Assembly: GCA_947424995.1 (NCBI GenBank)
Contig: CANDYO010000115.1
Location: 1-6,662, forward strand
Direction: 5' to 3'
Source of the DNA: Rickettsiales bacterium
GTDB taxonomy: Bacteria > Pseudomonadota > Alphaproteobacteria > Rickettsiales > CANDYO01
Length of the DNA stretch: 6,662 bases
A program made the position numbers and the translations under genes. The notes beneath the pieces are model-generated. The model worked only from the letters and a program-made list of their open reading frames with translations. It was not told where the DNA came from and ran no database searches. Below, piece after piece: positions 6,309 through 6,662 of the stretch (position 1 is its first letter; each line of letters starts with the position of its first letter).

Positions 6309-6662
6309 TTAATAAATGTCTATTTCACTATTATCGTCTAAACCCAAGAAATTATATAAGAAATCTTTAGTTTCACAACAAAGATAGCTAACTTTATTAC
6401 CTTCTTTAATCTCTACTTTATGAGCCTCACATTTGGTTTGACTATCAGCCAACTGGCATTTTTCTTGTATTTTTTTGTATGCTAAATGCTTAAGACGATC
6501 ATGACTTGAGCTAGCTATTGCGCCTAAAGTTTCAATATTTTTAGTAGCTATTTCGAATAATTTATCATCAAGTTCATCTATTTTTTCATTGGCAATATCT
6601 AGTTTATTTTGTAATTCAGTAACTTCGTTTAGCTTTGAAGCTAGATCCTTATTTACTACTTT
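6309..6662 (-). CDS. Hypothetical coiled-coil protein with Cys-rich C-terminus (5' end outside window)
   Basis: The minus-strand frame is open from the right edge down to a TAA at 6311-6309, giving 117 C-terminal residues; the start lies beyond the window. I do not recognise the family. The first 45 or so visible residues are highly charged with heptad-like Leu/Ile spacing (ELQNKLDIANEKIDELDDKL), so a coiled coil is likely. A short Lys-rich helical stretch follows, and then a Cys-containing tail: CQLADSQTKC, a CC pair in YLCCETKDF, and an acidic end LDDNSEIDIY. The AT-rich codon use matches the other genes. It converges on rpoD across a 222-base gap, so it belongs to a different transcript. 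Several Cys in a small helical tail could mean metal binding or disulphides, but nothing fixes the function. Confidence 0.7.
   Translation of the reverse strand, partial: KVVNKDLASKLNEVTELQNKLDIANEKIDELDDKLFEIATKNIETLGAIASSSHDRLKHLAYKKIQEKCQLADSQTKCEAHKVEIKEGNKVSYLCCETKDFLYNFLGLDDNSEIDIY

Noticed and set aside
1..6662. CRISPR array, insertion sequence or phage genes
   Set aside because: No regularly spaced repeats, no transposase or integrase, and no phage-type proteins are visible.

Overview
The window looks like chromosomal DNA of an AT-rich alphaproteobacterium, most likely a host-associated member of the Rickettsiales. The basis is the low-GC, A/T-ending codon use, a dnaG-rpoD pair with alphaproteobacterial-type products, and small lineage-specific genes of unknown function next to core genes. 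This placement is an inference from the look of the sequence, not from a search.

Layout: (1) 1-970, two related genes in tandem. The first is cut by the left edge; the second is complete with a real start at 389. Both encode acidic, probably partly disordered proteins of unknown function. (2) 981-1697, a 238-residue protein with an HPDK motif in a J-domain-like helical context and a Cys-rich tail (two CX3C motifs). (3) 1711-2307, a membrane protein of the dolichol/phytol/diacylglycerol kinase-like (CTP-dependent lipid kinase) family. (4) 2312-4114, DnaG primase. (5) 4143-6086, the housekeeping sigma factor RpoD. (6) 6087-6308, a non-coding convergent gap holding an unusually GC-rich, strongly folding element, a second long stem and a possible weak terminator. 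(7) 6309-6662, the C-terminal part of a coiled-coil, Cys-containing protein on the minus strand, cut by the right edge.

Genes 389 to 6086 lie on one strand with gaps of 10, 13, 4 and 28 bases, so they could be co-transcribed. dnaG's Shine-Dalgarno overlaps the stop codon of the lipid-kinase gene, which suggests translational coupling. dnaG-rpoD is the remnant of the macromolecular-synthesis operon (no rpsU is present here), tying replication priming to the main transcription factor. The four genes upstream are not obviously linked to that job. The first three look like accessory genes and could be host-interaction proteins, but no secretion signal proves it.

The most unusual parts are the tandem acidic paralogues, one of which carries eukaryote-style linear motifs; the divergent J-like/twin-CX3C protein; and the GC-rich palindromic element after rpoD, which is also open as a 39-codon arginine-rich reading frame.
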